Shown: positions 45,732 through 55,227 of the stretch, in pieces
Numbering within the stretch: position 1 is the stretch's first letter
Layout of the letters: each line of letters starts with the position of its first letter
NCBI GenBank assembly: GCA_963792875.1
Contig: CAWBXV010000006.1
Span: 62,001-126,000 of the forward strand
Direction: 5' to 3'
DNA length: 64,000 nt
Origin: JAHEGP01 sp963792875
Lineage (GTDB): Bacteria; Pseudomonadota; Gammaproteobacteria; Pseudomonadales; JAHEGP01
Program-made: the position numbers and the translations under genes
Notes under the pieces: model-generated
The model's input: only the letters and a program-made list of their open reading frames with translations
Database searches by the model: none
Told to the model about the DNA's origin: nothing

Positions 45732-45896
45732 ATGGCAAATACCATGGAAGGCAAGGAGAAAGCTCCCGCCATTGACCATCGCATTCTGGCCGCGGTGGAG
45801 CGCAATGGGCAGTATCTCGGTTTGACGGAGTGGCTGCAGAAGCATCGGCCGGACCGTTCGCAACCCAGGGGTGTCGCTCAGGAAGCCACGCATTGA
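45732..45896 (+). CDS. Possible small protein (54 residues)
   Basis: ATG 45732 opens MANTMEGKEKAPAIDHRILA and continues through VERNGQYLGLTEWLQKHRPD to a TGA at 45894-45896. It is hydrophilic and charged, with no signal peptide or membrane segment. The ribosome site is weak (CAGGTAAG). It precedes another small gene by 79 nt; a broken single gene is possible. No family recognised. Confidence 0.3.
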   Translation: MANTMEGKEKAPAIDHRILAAVERNGQYLGLTEWLQKHRPDRSQPRGVAQEATH

Positions 45897-45975
45897 TCGC
45901 TGTGCGGGAAGCAGGCCCTGTTATCGGGGTATGGCGGTTCTCTCGGCATCAGGCGATCCCGCAGGGGGGGCGCAG

Positions 45976-46200
45976 ATGATCCACTATGCCGCAAGGGCAA
46001 CACGCGCGCTGAAGAGAAACCATCCGGAATTCTGGCGCGAATTTCAGGCGAGCGGGCCCGGTGAATATGCCATGCTGGCTGGCTACTGGAATCTGTTCCT
46101 GAAGGAGTCACAGAGGAAGAAGCTGCGGCCCGGCTGTGCGGCCCGTCGTTTTGTGGCGGTAGCGCGACCTACGCACCCCACGCTGCGGACTTGCGGCTGA
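45976..46200 (+). CDS. Small hypothetical protein (74 residues)
   Basis: From ATG 45976 the product reads MIHYAARATRALKRNHPEFW, then FQASGPGEYAMLAGYWNLFL and a basic C-terminal third. The composition is that of a real soluble, helical protein. A longer frame from 45871 has no ribosome site and a low-complexity start. The last ~25 residues (rich in Arg, Pro, Thr) could be a shifted tail. Function unknown. Confidence 0.45.
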   Translation: MIHYAARATRALKRNHPEFWREFQASGPGEYAMLAGYWNLFLKESQRKKLRPGCAARRFVAVARPTHPTLRTCG

Positions 46201-46249
46201 GCCCCCGCGCTGCGCCTGTGCGTCCGCCGGCCGGCGCTGCCCCGAGCTG

Positions 46250-46591
46250 CTACCAGTAAAAGTCCGGGATATACTGCTTGGCCTGCGGTGACAGGCTCAT
46301 GGATTGGGGCAGCGGGGGCTGGGCGCGCAATGAGCGATCCCTGCAAATGTCGCTGACGTCTTTTTCAAACGCACCCTTGAAATACGGTACCTCGTAGAGC
46401 CTGGCGTCGTCGTCCACCTGGAAGAACAGCTGGTCGGTTGCCGGCGGGTAGACTGCCACGCTGCCCTCGGTGGGGACTTTCATGTCGCCGTGCATGAAAT
46501 CTTTCAGGCGCAGGTAGATGTCCTCATAACTGACGCCGGTCAGCGTCAATTCGCATTCGGTGGTGAAGCGGAAAGTCATCGTAGCCATCAT
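46250..46591 (-). CDS. Hypothetical protein (113 residues)
   Basis: From ATG 46591, with GGAGG six bases upstream (the GTG at 46594 is too close). The sequence MATMTFRFTTECELTLTGVS followed by YEDIYLRLKDFMHGD and VAVYPPATDQLFFQVDDDAR looks like a small soluble alpha/beta protein. No domain recognised, no export signal. It is transcribed away from the efflux genes that start at 46779. Confidence 0.55.
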   Translation of the reverse strand: MMATMTFRFTTECELTLTGVSYEDIYLRLKDFMHGDMKVPTEGSVAVYPPATDQLFFQVDDDARLYEVPYFKGAFEKDVSDICRDRSLRAQPPLPQSMSLSPQAKQYIPDFYW

Positions 46592-46778
46592 CACCGTCCT
46601 CCCTTGTTTTATCCGTCAAGCTTATACCTTACCGCGGCCAGTGGCGGCGAGACCAGTAGCTTGGTAGACCCTCTGGTTATATGACGCAGCATTGATATTC
46701 TTTCGGCGATGCTGCCTGTGGCCATTGTGTCGGACGGGCAAAGGCGCTAAGTTTTGCCCCCTTACATCGGAGTGTGCT

Positions 46779-47852
46779 ATGCGCAAGTCGACTGCAGCGG
46801 GCATCGTAATGCTCCTCTCAATGTATTCAGCACCAACCTGGCCCGACGCCGTGCGGGTGGGTGTGGGGTCGATCGTGGCGGTGGCCAATCGGGGTGAAGT
46901 GAGCGCGTCGGGCGAGTTGAGCGCGATCCGCACGGCGGTGATATCGGCCGAGATTGCCGGTGCGGTCGCCGAAATCCAGTCGGAAACAGGCGACGCGGTT
47001 GCGCGCAATGCGCTGTTGGCCGCGATCAGGGACGCGCCGGCACAGCTGGATCTCAGGGCGGCCAAGGGGCGCGTCGCTCAGGCGGACGCGGAGGTCGAGC
47101 GCGCCCGCATCAACGAGCGGCGCCTGGGCAGCTTGCTGCAGCGCAAAGCGCTGTCCCAGGACGAGTACGATACCGCCAGGGTGGAACTCGGCAGGGCGCT
47201 CGCCGTGCTCGAGACGCGCAGGGCCGAGGCGGAGCGCACTGCGGATGATGTCAGCCGCCATCAATTGCGGGCGCCGTTTGCCGGCACTATCGTCAAGCGC
47301 CACATCGAGCTGGGGCAGTGGCTGGACGTCGGCGACCCCTGCTTTGTCATCGAGGATACCTCGATGCTGCGCGCCAAGTTGTCGGTGCCGCAGCGTTACT
47401 TCGATGAGGTGTCGGTGGGGGCGGCCGCGCAAATCCGCTTCGATGCGGTGCCGGGCAAGGTCTATAACGCTGCTGTCAGCCGCAAGCCGCCGCTGGTGCG
47501 CAGCGCCGGCCGCAGCTTCGAGGTGTGGCTGGACATCGACAACCCGGCGCAGCAGCTGGTGCCGGGCCTGTCGCTGCAGGCCAGTCTCCTGCTGGATGCC
47601 GCGCGCAGCGGCCAGCTGGGGGTGCCCCGAGATGCGGTGGTGAGGAATCAGGGCGGCACGGTCTGGCTGTGGGTGGTCGAGGGGGATGGCGCCGACGGCA
47701 GTGTCAGGCGGGTCGAAGTCGAGGTCGTGGGTGCCTCCAGCGATGGCCTGATCATCCGTGCGGAAGGTCTGGCGCCGGGTATGCGGGTCGTCACCCGGGG
47801 CAACGAGTCGCTGCGGGAAGGGCAGGCTGTCAGCGTCGTGGGAGAACGGTAA
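46779..47852 (+). CDS. RND efflux periplasmic adaptor (membrane fusion protein)
   Basis: 357 residues from ATG 46779, with GGAG at 6 bp; an upstream start at 46692 is unsupported. It has a signal peptide (MRKSTAAGIVMLLSMYSAPT). The lipoyl/barrel-sandwich halves are SGELSAIRTAVISAEIAGAV and APFAGTIVKRHIELGQWLDV, flanking a helical hairpin (GRVAQADAEVERARINERRL). Beta-barrel and membrane-proximal domains follow. It joins an inner-membrane RND pump to an outer-membrane channel. The stop overlaps the start of the permease gene, so they form one operon. No TolC-like gene is nearby. Confidence 0.9.
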   Translation: MRKSTAAGIVMLLSMYSAPTWPDAVRVGVGSIVAVANRGEVSASGELSAIRTAVISAEIAGAVAEIQSETGDAVARNALLAAIRDAPAQLDLRAAKGRVAQADAEVERARINERRLGSLLQRKALSQDEYDTARVELGRALAVLETRRAEAERTADDVSRHQLRAPFAGTIVKRHIELGQWLDVGDPCFVIEDTSMLRAKLSVPQRYFDEVSVGAAAQIRFDAVPGKVYNAAVSRKPPLVRSAGRSFEVWLDIDNPAQQLVPGLSLQASLLLDAARSGQLGVPRDAVVRNQGGTVWLWVVEGDGADGSVRRVEVEVVGASSDGLIIRAEGLAPGMRVVTRGNESLREGQAVSVVGER

Positions 47853-50800
47853 TGTTCCGATTCGCCATCGAGCGCGGCATGGCGGTGTCCGTCGCGTTCA
47901 TTATCCTGTGCCTGCTCGGCGTGGTGGCAGTGCGCTCGGTACCGGTGCAGATGACGCCGAATCTCGACAAGCCCGTCATCACCGTGCTCACGCTGTGGCC
48001 CGGCGCGACGCCGCTGGACATCGAGAAGGAGATCATCGTCGAGCAGGAGCAGTACCTGCGCAAGGTGCGGGACCTGAACAAGCTCGTGTCCCAGGCCTCC
48101 ATGGGCCGCGCGCAGATCGAGCTGGAGTTCAATCTCGGCACCGATATGGGCGAGGCGCTGGTACTGGTCAACAATGCGCTGTCGCAGGTGGCAGGCTATC
48201 CCGAGAACGTCGACCAGCCGCGGCTGGTGTCCAGTTCGTCCTCGGACGACCCCTTCATCTTCTACACCATATCCCGCCGCGCCGACTCGCCCGCGAACGC
48301 GCCGGTCTACGACTACCTGGATTTTTTCGAGGACAACGTCGCCACCGAGCTCGAACGGGTGGCCGGGGTGGCGCAGGTGACGTTTGGCGGCGGCTCCAGC
48401 CGCGAGGTGAAGGTCTACGTCGATCCGGCCCGCCTGGCGGCCCGGCAGCTCACCATGGCCGACGTGCGCCGGGCGATCGCGCGACCGCAACCGCGACAGC
48501 TCGGGGGGTGACATCGACGCCGGCAAGCGGCGCTTCGTCGTGCGCACCATCGGGCGCTTCGAGTCGGTGGAGGCCATCAACGATACCATCCTCGGCGAAC
48601 GGGACGGCCACTCGGTGCGCCTGCGCGATGTGGGCCATGTCGAGCTCGGCGTGGCGGAGCTGCGCGGCAAGTCGTATTCCGGCACCGAGCAGAGCCTGAT
48701 CTTCATGGTGCGGCGCGAGCCCGGCGCCAACGTCATCGAGGTCAAGCGCGGGGTGACGGCCGCTGTCGCCATGCTCAACGAACACCAGTTGAAAGCGCAG
48801 GGCCTGGTCGCTGAGCTGTACGCCGATGACGTGGGCTACGTCGTCGATGCGGTGGAGGTGGTGAAAAAGAACCTGCTGCTGGGCGGCGTGCTGGCCTGTG
48901 CGGTGCTGTTCGTTTTTCTGCGCGCCGTCTACCCGACGCTGCTCGGCACCCTGGGCGTGCCCATCTGCACCATCGGCGCCTTTATCGGCCTGCTGCTGAC
49001 GGGGCGGACCATCAACGTGATCTCGCTGGCGGGCGTGGCGTTCGCCATTGGCATGACCCTGGACAACAGCATCGTCGTGCTGGAGAACATCTATCGCCAG
49101 CGCATGGAGGGCAAGGCGCCGTTCGAAGCCTCGCTGGATGGCGTGCACGAGGTGTGGCGGGCCGTGCTGGCCTCTACCCTGACCACGGTGCTGGTGTTCG
49201 TACCGGTGGCGCTGATGCAGAACGAGGCGGGGCAGCTGTATTCCGATATCGCCATCGCCATCAGCGCCGCCGTGCTGATGTCCATGCTGGTGGCGGTAAC
49301 GCTGCTCCCGTCCGCGGCGGCGCGTCTGCCCTTTCACGGCAGGCAGGGCAGCGATCGCCTGAGCCGCTGCGGCAGGGCGCTCGCCGAGCGACTGCTGGAC
49401 GCGGTGCGCTGGCTGCTCGCCGCGGCCTGGCGCCAGATCGGCCTGGTGCTGGCCACGCTGCTGCTGGCGCTGGCGATCGTGGTATTCCTCACGCCGCAGG
49501 CCGAGTACCTCCCCGAGGGTGAAGAGCCCAAGTTGTTCGGGCTGATGCTGCCGCCGCCGGGTTACAACCTGGCGGAGATGGATCGCGTCGGCCAGGACAT
49601 CGCCCGCGACCTGATCGCCAACGCGACGCCGGGGGGAACGGTACCGGAGTTGCGCTACCTGTTGTGGTTCGTGACCCCCGATCGGCTGTTCTCGGTGTCC
49701 GAGTCCGTCGACAAGAGCCCGGAGGCGCTGGAGGCGCTGCGCAGCGCCCTGCGCGAGCGCTTTACCGCGATCCCCGGTATGCTCGCGTTCGTCAACCGCG
49801 GCTCGATCTTTTCCGGGAATTTCGGCGGTACGCGGGCGATCGAACTCGATATCAGCGGCGCGGATCTGTCGGCCATCTTTGCCGTGGCCCGCCAGGCGTT
49901 CGGCCTGGCCACCGCCGCCTTTGACGGCGCCCAGATCCGCCCCGACCCCAGCCTGTCGCAGAGCCAGCCGACGGTGGAGATCCATCCCGACTGGGAGCGG
50001 GTGCGGGAACTGGGCATACCCACTGCCGATCTGGGCTACATGATCTGGGCCCTGTCCGACGGGGCCTACGTGGATGAGTTCTTCCTGCGCGATGACAAGA
50101 TCGATATGTTCCTGTACAGCACCCAGGGCGCCGTGGAGCGCCCCGAGGACCTGGTTGACCTGCCCATCTACGCGCCCTCCGGCGTGGTGCTGCCGCTGGC
50201 CGCCATCGCGGAGGTGCGCGAAACCGTGACCGCCAATCAGGTGCGTCGGGTCGACGCGCGCCGGACCGTGACCCTGACCATCATCCCCCCGCACGGCGTG
50301 GCCCTGGAGCGCGCCGTGGAGGTGGTGCAGACCGAGGTGATCCAGAAGTTGCAGCGGGACGCCATGGCGGCGGAGGACGTGCGCATCGCCATCGGGGGCG
50401 CCAGCGACAAGCTGCGCGCCACCCGCGAAGCGCTGCAGGGCAACTTTGTGATCGCCATCGCGCTGTCTTACCTGCTGATGGCGGCGATCCTGTCGCACTG
50501 GGGTTACCCGCTGCTGATCCTGCTGACCCTGCCGCTGGGCATCAGCGGCGGTATCGTCGGGCTGTGGATCATGAATCATGTGGTCGGGGTTGAGATGTCG
50601 CTGGACATGCTGACCATGCTGGGAATGATCGTGCTCATCGGCACGGTGGTCAACAACCCCATCCTGCTGGTCGAACAGGCCAGAGGCAATCTGGCAAGGG
50701 GCCTGGATGCCTCGACGGCGATCGTGGAGGCGGTGCGGGCCCGGCTGCGGCCGATCATGATGTCCATGCTCACAACCATTTTCGGCCTGGGTCCCGTCGT

Positions 50801-50972
50801 GTTTCTGCCCGGCGCCGGTACCGAGCTGTATCGTGGCTTGGGGACCATCGTGCTGTTCGGCCTGTTTTTCTCCACGCTGCTCACCCTGACGTTCGTCCCG
50901 TCCCTGCTGGCGCTGTTGTTCTCTGCGGGGGCGCGTTGGCGCGGGGCCCGCGCTGGCGCCGATGGGGTCTAG
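47852..50972 (+). pseudogene. RND efflux permease, split by a one-base insertion
   Basis: From ATG 47852 the first part reads MFRFAIERGMAVSVAFIILC ... VPVQMTPNLDKPVITVLTLW ... to ADVRRAI. There an extra G at about 48479 breaks the frame (stop at 48509-48511). Dropping that base restores RDRNRDSSGGDIDAGKRRFV, continuing to 50972. The total is ~1039 residues, the normal RND size with about 12 helices. Motifs after the break: VISLAGVAFAIGMTLDNSIV, LENIYRQRMEG and MLTMLGMIVLIGTVVNNPIL. The pump would use proton motive force to expel drugs or other compounds. The remaining sequence shows no other damage, so a sequencing indel is a real possibility. Confidence 0.88.
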
Positions 50973-51079
50973 AACCCGCCGAAAGCGCTCACGCCGCCGT
51001 CCCGGTCGCGCCTTGCCATGCCACGGCGGCGTGCGTATTGTTGAGGCTGGCTGCCGAATCCAGCGAGCGGGGTAATGCC

Positions 51080-52045
51080 ATGTTGCCATGGGTCGGGATA
51101 TTGCTCATCGCACTGTTTGTCACAGGGTGCCACCGCGATCTCCCTACCCAGGCGCTGGGCGTTCTCGAGTGGGATCGCATCGAGCTGGTCGCGACCGCCG
51201 CCGAGCCCATCGTGGCCGTTGCGGTGAGCGAGGGTCAGCGCGTCGAGCAGGGCGCGCTGGTCCTGCAGATCGACGACCGCAAGGCCGTGGCCGAGCTGGA
51301 GCGGCTGCAGGGTGCTCTGGGTGAATCCGGGGCGCGCCTGGCGGAGCTGGTGCGAGGCCCCCGCCAGGAAGAAATCGATCAGGCCCGCGCGGTGGTGGTG
51401 GGCACTGAGAGCGTGCTATGGGAGGCGCAGGTCTCCCGGCAGCGCTCGCAGTCCCTGGTCGGGCGCAAGCTGGCCAGCCAGGCGGAGCTCGATCGGGCCG
51501 ATACCCAGTTGCAGACGGCCCGCTCCGACCGCGACGCGGCGCGCCAGGCGCTCGACCGGCTGCTCAATGGCACGACCCGGGAAGAGCTCGACCAGGCGCG
51601 GGCGCGGGTGGAGCAGAACCGGGCCGCGCTGGCGCGTCAGCAGTTGCTGGTGGATGAGCTGGCGGTGCGCGCCAGCCGCGCCGGCCGCATCGACAGCCTG
51701 CCCTATAAGCTGGGGGAGCGGCCGCCAGTGGGCGCCGCGGTCGCGGTAGTGCTGGCCGGACCCGCGCCCTTCGCCCGGGTCTACGTGCCCGAGCCTGCCC
51801 GCGTGCGCGTCGCGCCCGGCCAGGAATTCACCGTGACGGTCGATGGCTGGCCCGACGCCTTCACCGGGCGGGTGCGCAAGGTCAGCAGCGACGCGGCGTT
51901 CACGCCCTATTTCGCGCTGTCCGAGCGCGATCGCGCCAGGCTCAGCTACGTGGCCGAGCTGTGGCTGCAGGGCGAGGCCGCGCTCGCCCTGCCCGCGGGC
52001 GTGCCGGTGCAGGTCGACCTCGGCAGCGGCGCCGGCGTTGACTGA
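51080..52045 (+). CDS. HlyD-family adaptor lipoprotein of an ABC exporter
   Basis: 321 residues from ATG 51080. A lipoprotein-type signal MLPWVGILLIALFVTGC ends in TGC. A barrel-sandwich half (AVSEGQRVEQGALVLQIDDR), a long helical hairpin (EEIDQARAVVVGTESVLWEA to LARQQLLVDELAVRAS) and a second half follow, as in YbhG/HlyD proteins. It overlaps the ATPase gene by 8 bp. It should connect the ABC-2 permease to an outer-membrane exit duct. Substrate unknown. Confidence 0.87.
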   Translation: MLPWVGILLIALFVTGCHRDLPTQALGVLEWDRIELVATAAEPIVAVAVSEGQRVEQGALVLQIDDRKAVAELERLQGALGESGARLAELVRGPRQEEIDQARAVVVGTESVLWEAQVSRQRSQSLVGRKLASQAELDRADTQLQTARSDRDAARQALDRLLNGTTREELDQARARVEQNRAALARQQLLVDELAVRASRAGRIDSLPYKLGERPPVGAAVAVVLAGPAPFARVYVPEPARVRVAPGQEFTVTVDGWPDAFTGRVRKVSSDAAFTPYFALSERDRARLSYVAELWLQGEAALALPAGVPVQVDLGSGAGVD

Positions 52046-52973
52046 GCTGGCGGTCGAGGCGCGGGGAGTCAGCCGCCGCTTTGGCGAGCTGCTGGCGGTC
52101 GATGACTTGGACCTGTCCATCGAGCGGGCGACCATCTATGGTTTCCTCGGCCCCAATGGCAGCGGCAAGACCACGGCGATCCGCATGCTGTGCGGCCTGC
52201 TCACGCCCTCCGCCGGCAGCATCGAGGTGCTGGGTTACAGCATGCCGGGCGACGCGGAGAGCCTGCGCAGGCACATCGGCTACATGCCGCAGAAAAACGC
52301 GCTCTATGCCGACATGAGCGTACAGGAAAACCTGCGCTTCATGGCTAGCATCTATTCGATGGGGCGCCACGACGGCGCGGCCCGGATCGATGAGCTCCTC
52401 CAGCGCTATGACCTCAAGCGCTACCGGCGCTCGCAGGTGGGCAGCCTCAGCGGCGGTGAAAAGCAGCGGGTCGCGCTGGCCGCCGCGACCCTGCACCGGC
52501 CCGAGCTGCTGTTTCTGGACGAGCCCACCAGCGAAGTGGACCCGCAGAGCCGACGGGATTTCTGGGCGAGCCTGTTCGAGCTCATCGATGGCGGCACCAC
52601 CGTGCTGGTCACCACCCACTTCATGGACGAGGCCGAGCGCTGCCATCGGCTGGCGGTGCTCCATCGCGGCCATAAGATGGTGGACGGCGCGCCCCAGCAG
52701 CTCATGGCCGACGTGCCGGCGGCGGTGGTGCTGGTGGCGGCCGGCGATCCACGCGCCGCCAACCGCAGCCTCAACGGGGCGGCCGGGGTGCTCAGCGTCG
52801 CCCAGATCGGCGTGACCCTGCGGGTGCTGGTCGACCGCGCCGTCGTCGATCCGTTGCAGCTGGTGCAGGCGCAGCTGGCCGCACAGCAGCTGCCGGCGGA
52901 CTGCTCGCAGGGGCACGCCAATCTCGAGGACGTCTTTGTCGTCGCCACGCGGCTGGGGAGGGGCGCGCCATGA
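52038..52973 (+). CDS. ABC exporter ATP-binding protein
   Basis: 311 residues from TTG 52038, inside the end of the HlyD gene. Walker A GPNGSGKTT is at about 38-46. The Q-loop is YMPQKNALY, the signature LSGGEKQRVALAAATL, Walker B LLFLDEPTSEVD and the H-loop TTHFMDEAERC. The C-terminal ~80 residues (VLVAAGDPRAANRSLNG and on) are typical of DrrA/YbhF-like exporters. Its stop overlaps the permease start (ATGA). Only a single ATPase domain is present, unlike the double YbhF. Confidence 0.92.
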   Translation: MTELAVEARGVSRRFGELLAVDDLDLSIERATIYGFLGPNGSGKTTAIRMLCGLLTPSAGSIEVLGYSMPGDAESLRRHIGYMPQKNALYADMSVQENLRFMASIYSMGRHDGAARIDELLQRYDLKRYRRSQVGSLSGGEKQRVALAAATLHRPELLFLDEPTSEVDPQSRRDFWASLFELIDGGTTVLVTTHFMDEAERCHRLAVLHRGHKMVDGAPQQLMADVPAAVVLVAAGDPRAANRSLNGAAGVLSVAQIGVTLRVLVDRAVVDPLQLVQAQLAAQQLPADCSQGHANLEDVFVVATRLGRGAP

Positions 52974-54070
52974 GCGCTCTGGGGCGCACCGGCGCCATCG
53001 CCCGCAAGGAGTTCACGCAGCTGTCGCGCGACCGCATCACCTTTGGCATGGTGGTCATGATTCCGCTCATCCAGCTGCTGCTGTTCGGCTTCGCCATCAA
53101 CACCGATGTGCGCAACATCGCCGCCGCCTACGCGGACGAGAGCCAGACGCAGCTGTCGCGCCAGCTGGTCCAGGATCTGCAGGCCAGCCAGGTGCTGCGC
53201 TTCACCCATCAGGCGGCGACGGTGCAGGAGCTGGAGGACCTGATCCGGCGCGGGGTGGTGAGGGTGGGCGTCTACCTCCCCCCCGACGCACAGCGGCGCC
53301 TCGCCCAGCGGGATCGCAGCGTGGGCCAGCTGCTGGTCGACGGCAGCGACCCCGTGCTGGCCGGGGCGGTGCAGCCGCTGCGCGATATGCCGGTGCAGCA
53401 GCGCCTCTTTCACGCGCCGAGCGCGGGCAGCAGTACCTTCGAGGTGCGGCCTTTCTACAACCCCGAGCGCCGCTCCGCGGTCAACATCGTGCCGGGGCTC
53501 ATCGGCGTGATCCTGACCATGACCATGGTGCTGTTCACCGCGCTGGCCATCGTCAGGGAGCGGGAGCGGGGCAACATGGAGCTGCTGATCACCACGCCGG
53601 TGAAGACCCTGGAGTTGATGATCGGCAAGATCATTCCCTACGTGCTGATCGGGCTGGTGCAGGTCTCATTGATTCTGCTGCTGGGGTACTGGGTATTCCG
53701 GGTGCCGGTCAGCGGCAGCCTGCTGCAGCTGTACCTGGGCGCGCTGTTGTTCATCGCGGCCAATCTCACCCTCGGCCTGGTGATATCGACGGTGGCCCAG
53801 ACCCAGCTGCAGGCGATGCAGATGTTCGTGTTCATTCTGCTGCCGTCGATCCTGCTGTCCGGGTTCATGTTCCCCTTCGACGGCATGCCGGTGGCGGCCC
53901 AGTGGATCGCCCAGGTGCTGCCGTTGACCCACTTTGTCCAGATTGCGCGCGGCATCATCCTGCGCGGCGCCACCCTGCTGGAGATGCCCCGGCCGGTGCT
54001 GTCGCTGGCCGCGTTCCTCACGGTCACCCTGTTGATCGCGGCGCGGCGCTTCCACAAGACGCTCGACTGA
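52970..54070 (+). CDS. ABC-2 type permease
   Basis: 366 residues. An N-terminal helix (FGMVVMIPLIQLLLFGFAIN) is followed by a ~130-residue periplasmic domain. Five membrane helices then follow, including IVPGLIGVILTMTMVLFTAL, VRERERGNMELLITTPVKTL (the coupling motif of ABC-2 permeases) and FVFILLPSILLSGFMFPFDG. It resembles YbhR/YhhJ-type permeases. With the two preceding overlapping genes it forms a complete inner-membrane export complex, presumably as a homodimer since no second permease is encoded. Confidence 0.92.
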   Translation: MSALGRTGAIARKEFTQLSRDRITFGMVVMIPLIQLLLFGFAINTDVRNIAAAYADESQTQLSRQLVQDLQASQVLRFTHQAATVQELEDLIRRGVVRVGVYLPPDAQRRLAQRDRSVGQLLVDGSDPVLAGAVQPLRDMPVQQRLFHAPSAGSSTFEVRPFYNPERRSAVNIVPGLIGVILTMTMVLFTALAIVRERERGNMELLITTPVKTLELMIGKIIPYVLIGLVQVSLILLLGYWVFRVPVSGSLLQLYLGALLFIAANLTLGLVISTVAQTQLQAMQMFVFILLPSILLSGFMFPFDGMPVAAQWIAQVLPLTHFVQIARGIILRGATLLEMPRPVLSLAAFLTVTLLIAARRFHKTLD

Positions 54071-54101
54071 GGGCGGCTGCAGTTGGCGGGGCCATGCCTG
54101 C

Positions 54102-54824
54102 CTAGCGGCCGGCGCCGGGCATGATGGTCTGGAAGTGGTACTCGCTGGTGGCGCAGGCTTCGATCTTGTCGAAGTCGATGAAGCGGCGGCAGCTTTGCAC
54201 CATATTCCTGCTGTTGCGCATGAACAGGGCATCATCGCCCTCGGCGCCGTAGAAGCTCTGCCAGCTGGTCATGGCCGCGGGCGGAAAGCACTCTTCGACG
54301 ATGGCCTGGATGTCGGGCGCATCGGCCGTCAGCGCGCGGGTGATGACGTTCTGGCGGTAGCGGTAGGTCGACTGGGACTCGATCGCCACCGACGTATGCG
54401 AGCCCTGCCAGATGTCGAGCCACTCCCGGTAGGTCAGGCGCGGGGGGCGGCGCAGCAGCACGACCTGGCTGAAGCCGTACGAGCGCTGGCCCGCTTCGAC
54501 TACCCTGTCGTGGTCGCGCAGCGGGCAGGACTCCGTCACCAGATAGCCGGCGATTCTGCGGGCGTGGCGGGCCATGGCCGCCTCGGCGGGTTGGCGCGCG
54601 AGGGCGGTGTCGAGCCACAGCGACACCATGGCATAAAACCGCGGCTTCTCGTTCTCGATCAGCATGTGTTCGGCCGGGCGGATGGCTTCGTCTACCACGT
54701 TGAGCTGCAGGCCGTGGGCATAGGCTGGCGGCAAGCTGTGAGGCAGTTCGCTCAGCAGGCGCCGGCTGAAGTCGCCGCGGCTCTCGGCCTCGTCTTTCCA
54801 CAGCAGGTAGATCAGTTTTTCCAT
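54102..54824 (-). CDS. EthD-domain protein
   Basis: 240 residues with two ferredoxin-like EthD-type halves. The first has MEKLIYLLWKDEAESRGDFS and MVSLWLDTAL. The second has GFSQVVLLRRPPRLTYREWL with DIWQGSHTSVAIESQSTYRY, the typical R-x4-S/T-x5-W-x4-H arrangement. It ends FDKIEACATSEYHFQTIM. EthD-like proteins are small dimeric barrels associated with monooxygenase or degradation clusters; the function here is unknown. It is convergent with the ABC operon and has no partner genes. Confidence 0.75.
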   Translation of the reverse strand: MEKLIYLLWKDEAESRGDFSRRLLSELPHSLPPAYAHGLQLNVVDEAIRPAEHMLIENEKPRFYAMVSLWLDTALARQPAEAAMARHARRIAGYLVTESCPLRDHDRVVEAGQRSYGFSQVVLLRRPPRLTYREWLDIWQGSHTSVAIESQSTYRYRQNVITRALTADAPDIQAIVEECFPPAAMTSWQSFYGAEGDDALFMRNSRNMVQSCRRFIDFDKIEACATSEYHFQTIMPGAGR

Positions 54825-55227
54825 GGCATGCGACCGCTGCAGGGGAGCGTGAGGGGAGGCTGCGCCTGGTGGCCAGCCCGATACAGGGTTATGTTAGGGG
54901 GCGGCGGCGTCCAGTGCCACAGTGTTGTCATACCAAGCCGCAAATTGACTGGCGACGCGAGTCGAGCGCGCAATGACCAGGACTGGGATTACCACGGATT
55001 GCCGCGTCTGGCAAGGGTGGGCGGCATGCGCCTTGTGCGACCTAATGATAGATTGTCGCGTGTGAGCTTCTATTGCTAGTATCAGGGGAGGTCGAGGTTC
55101 GATAACAACAACAGGCAGGTAACCGGGCCCAGCGCTTTGCGTTGAGGCGTCGGAGTCAGGCGCTCCGCAGTGCGAGGGAGCGCATCTGGTCGCTCGCCGC
55201 CGCTTCGCTGGTTGAGGACGCGCTTTA
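54825..55227. other. Intergenic region with a possible promoter
   Basis: No gene. TTGTCG (55053-55058) and TAGTAT (55077-55082) with an 18-bp spacer could be a promoter for the gene at 55228, giving a leader of about 140 nt. Nothing else recognised. Confidence 0.35.
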
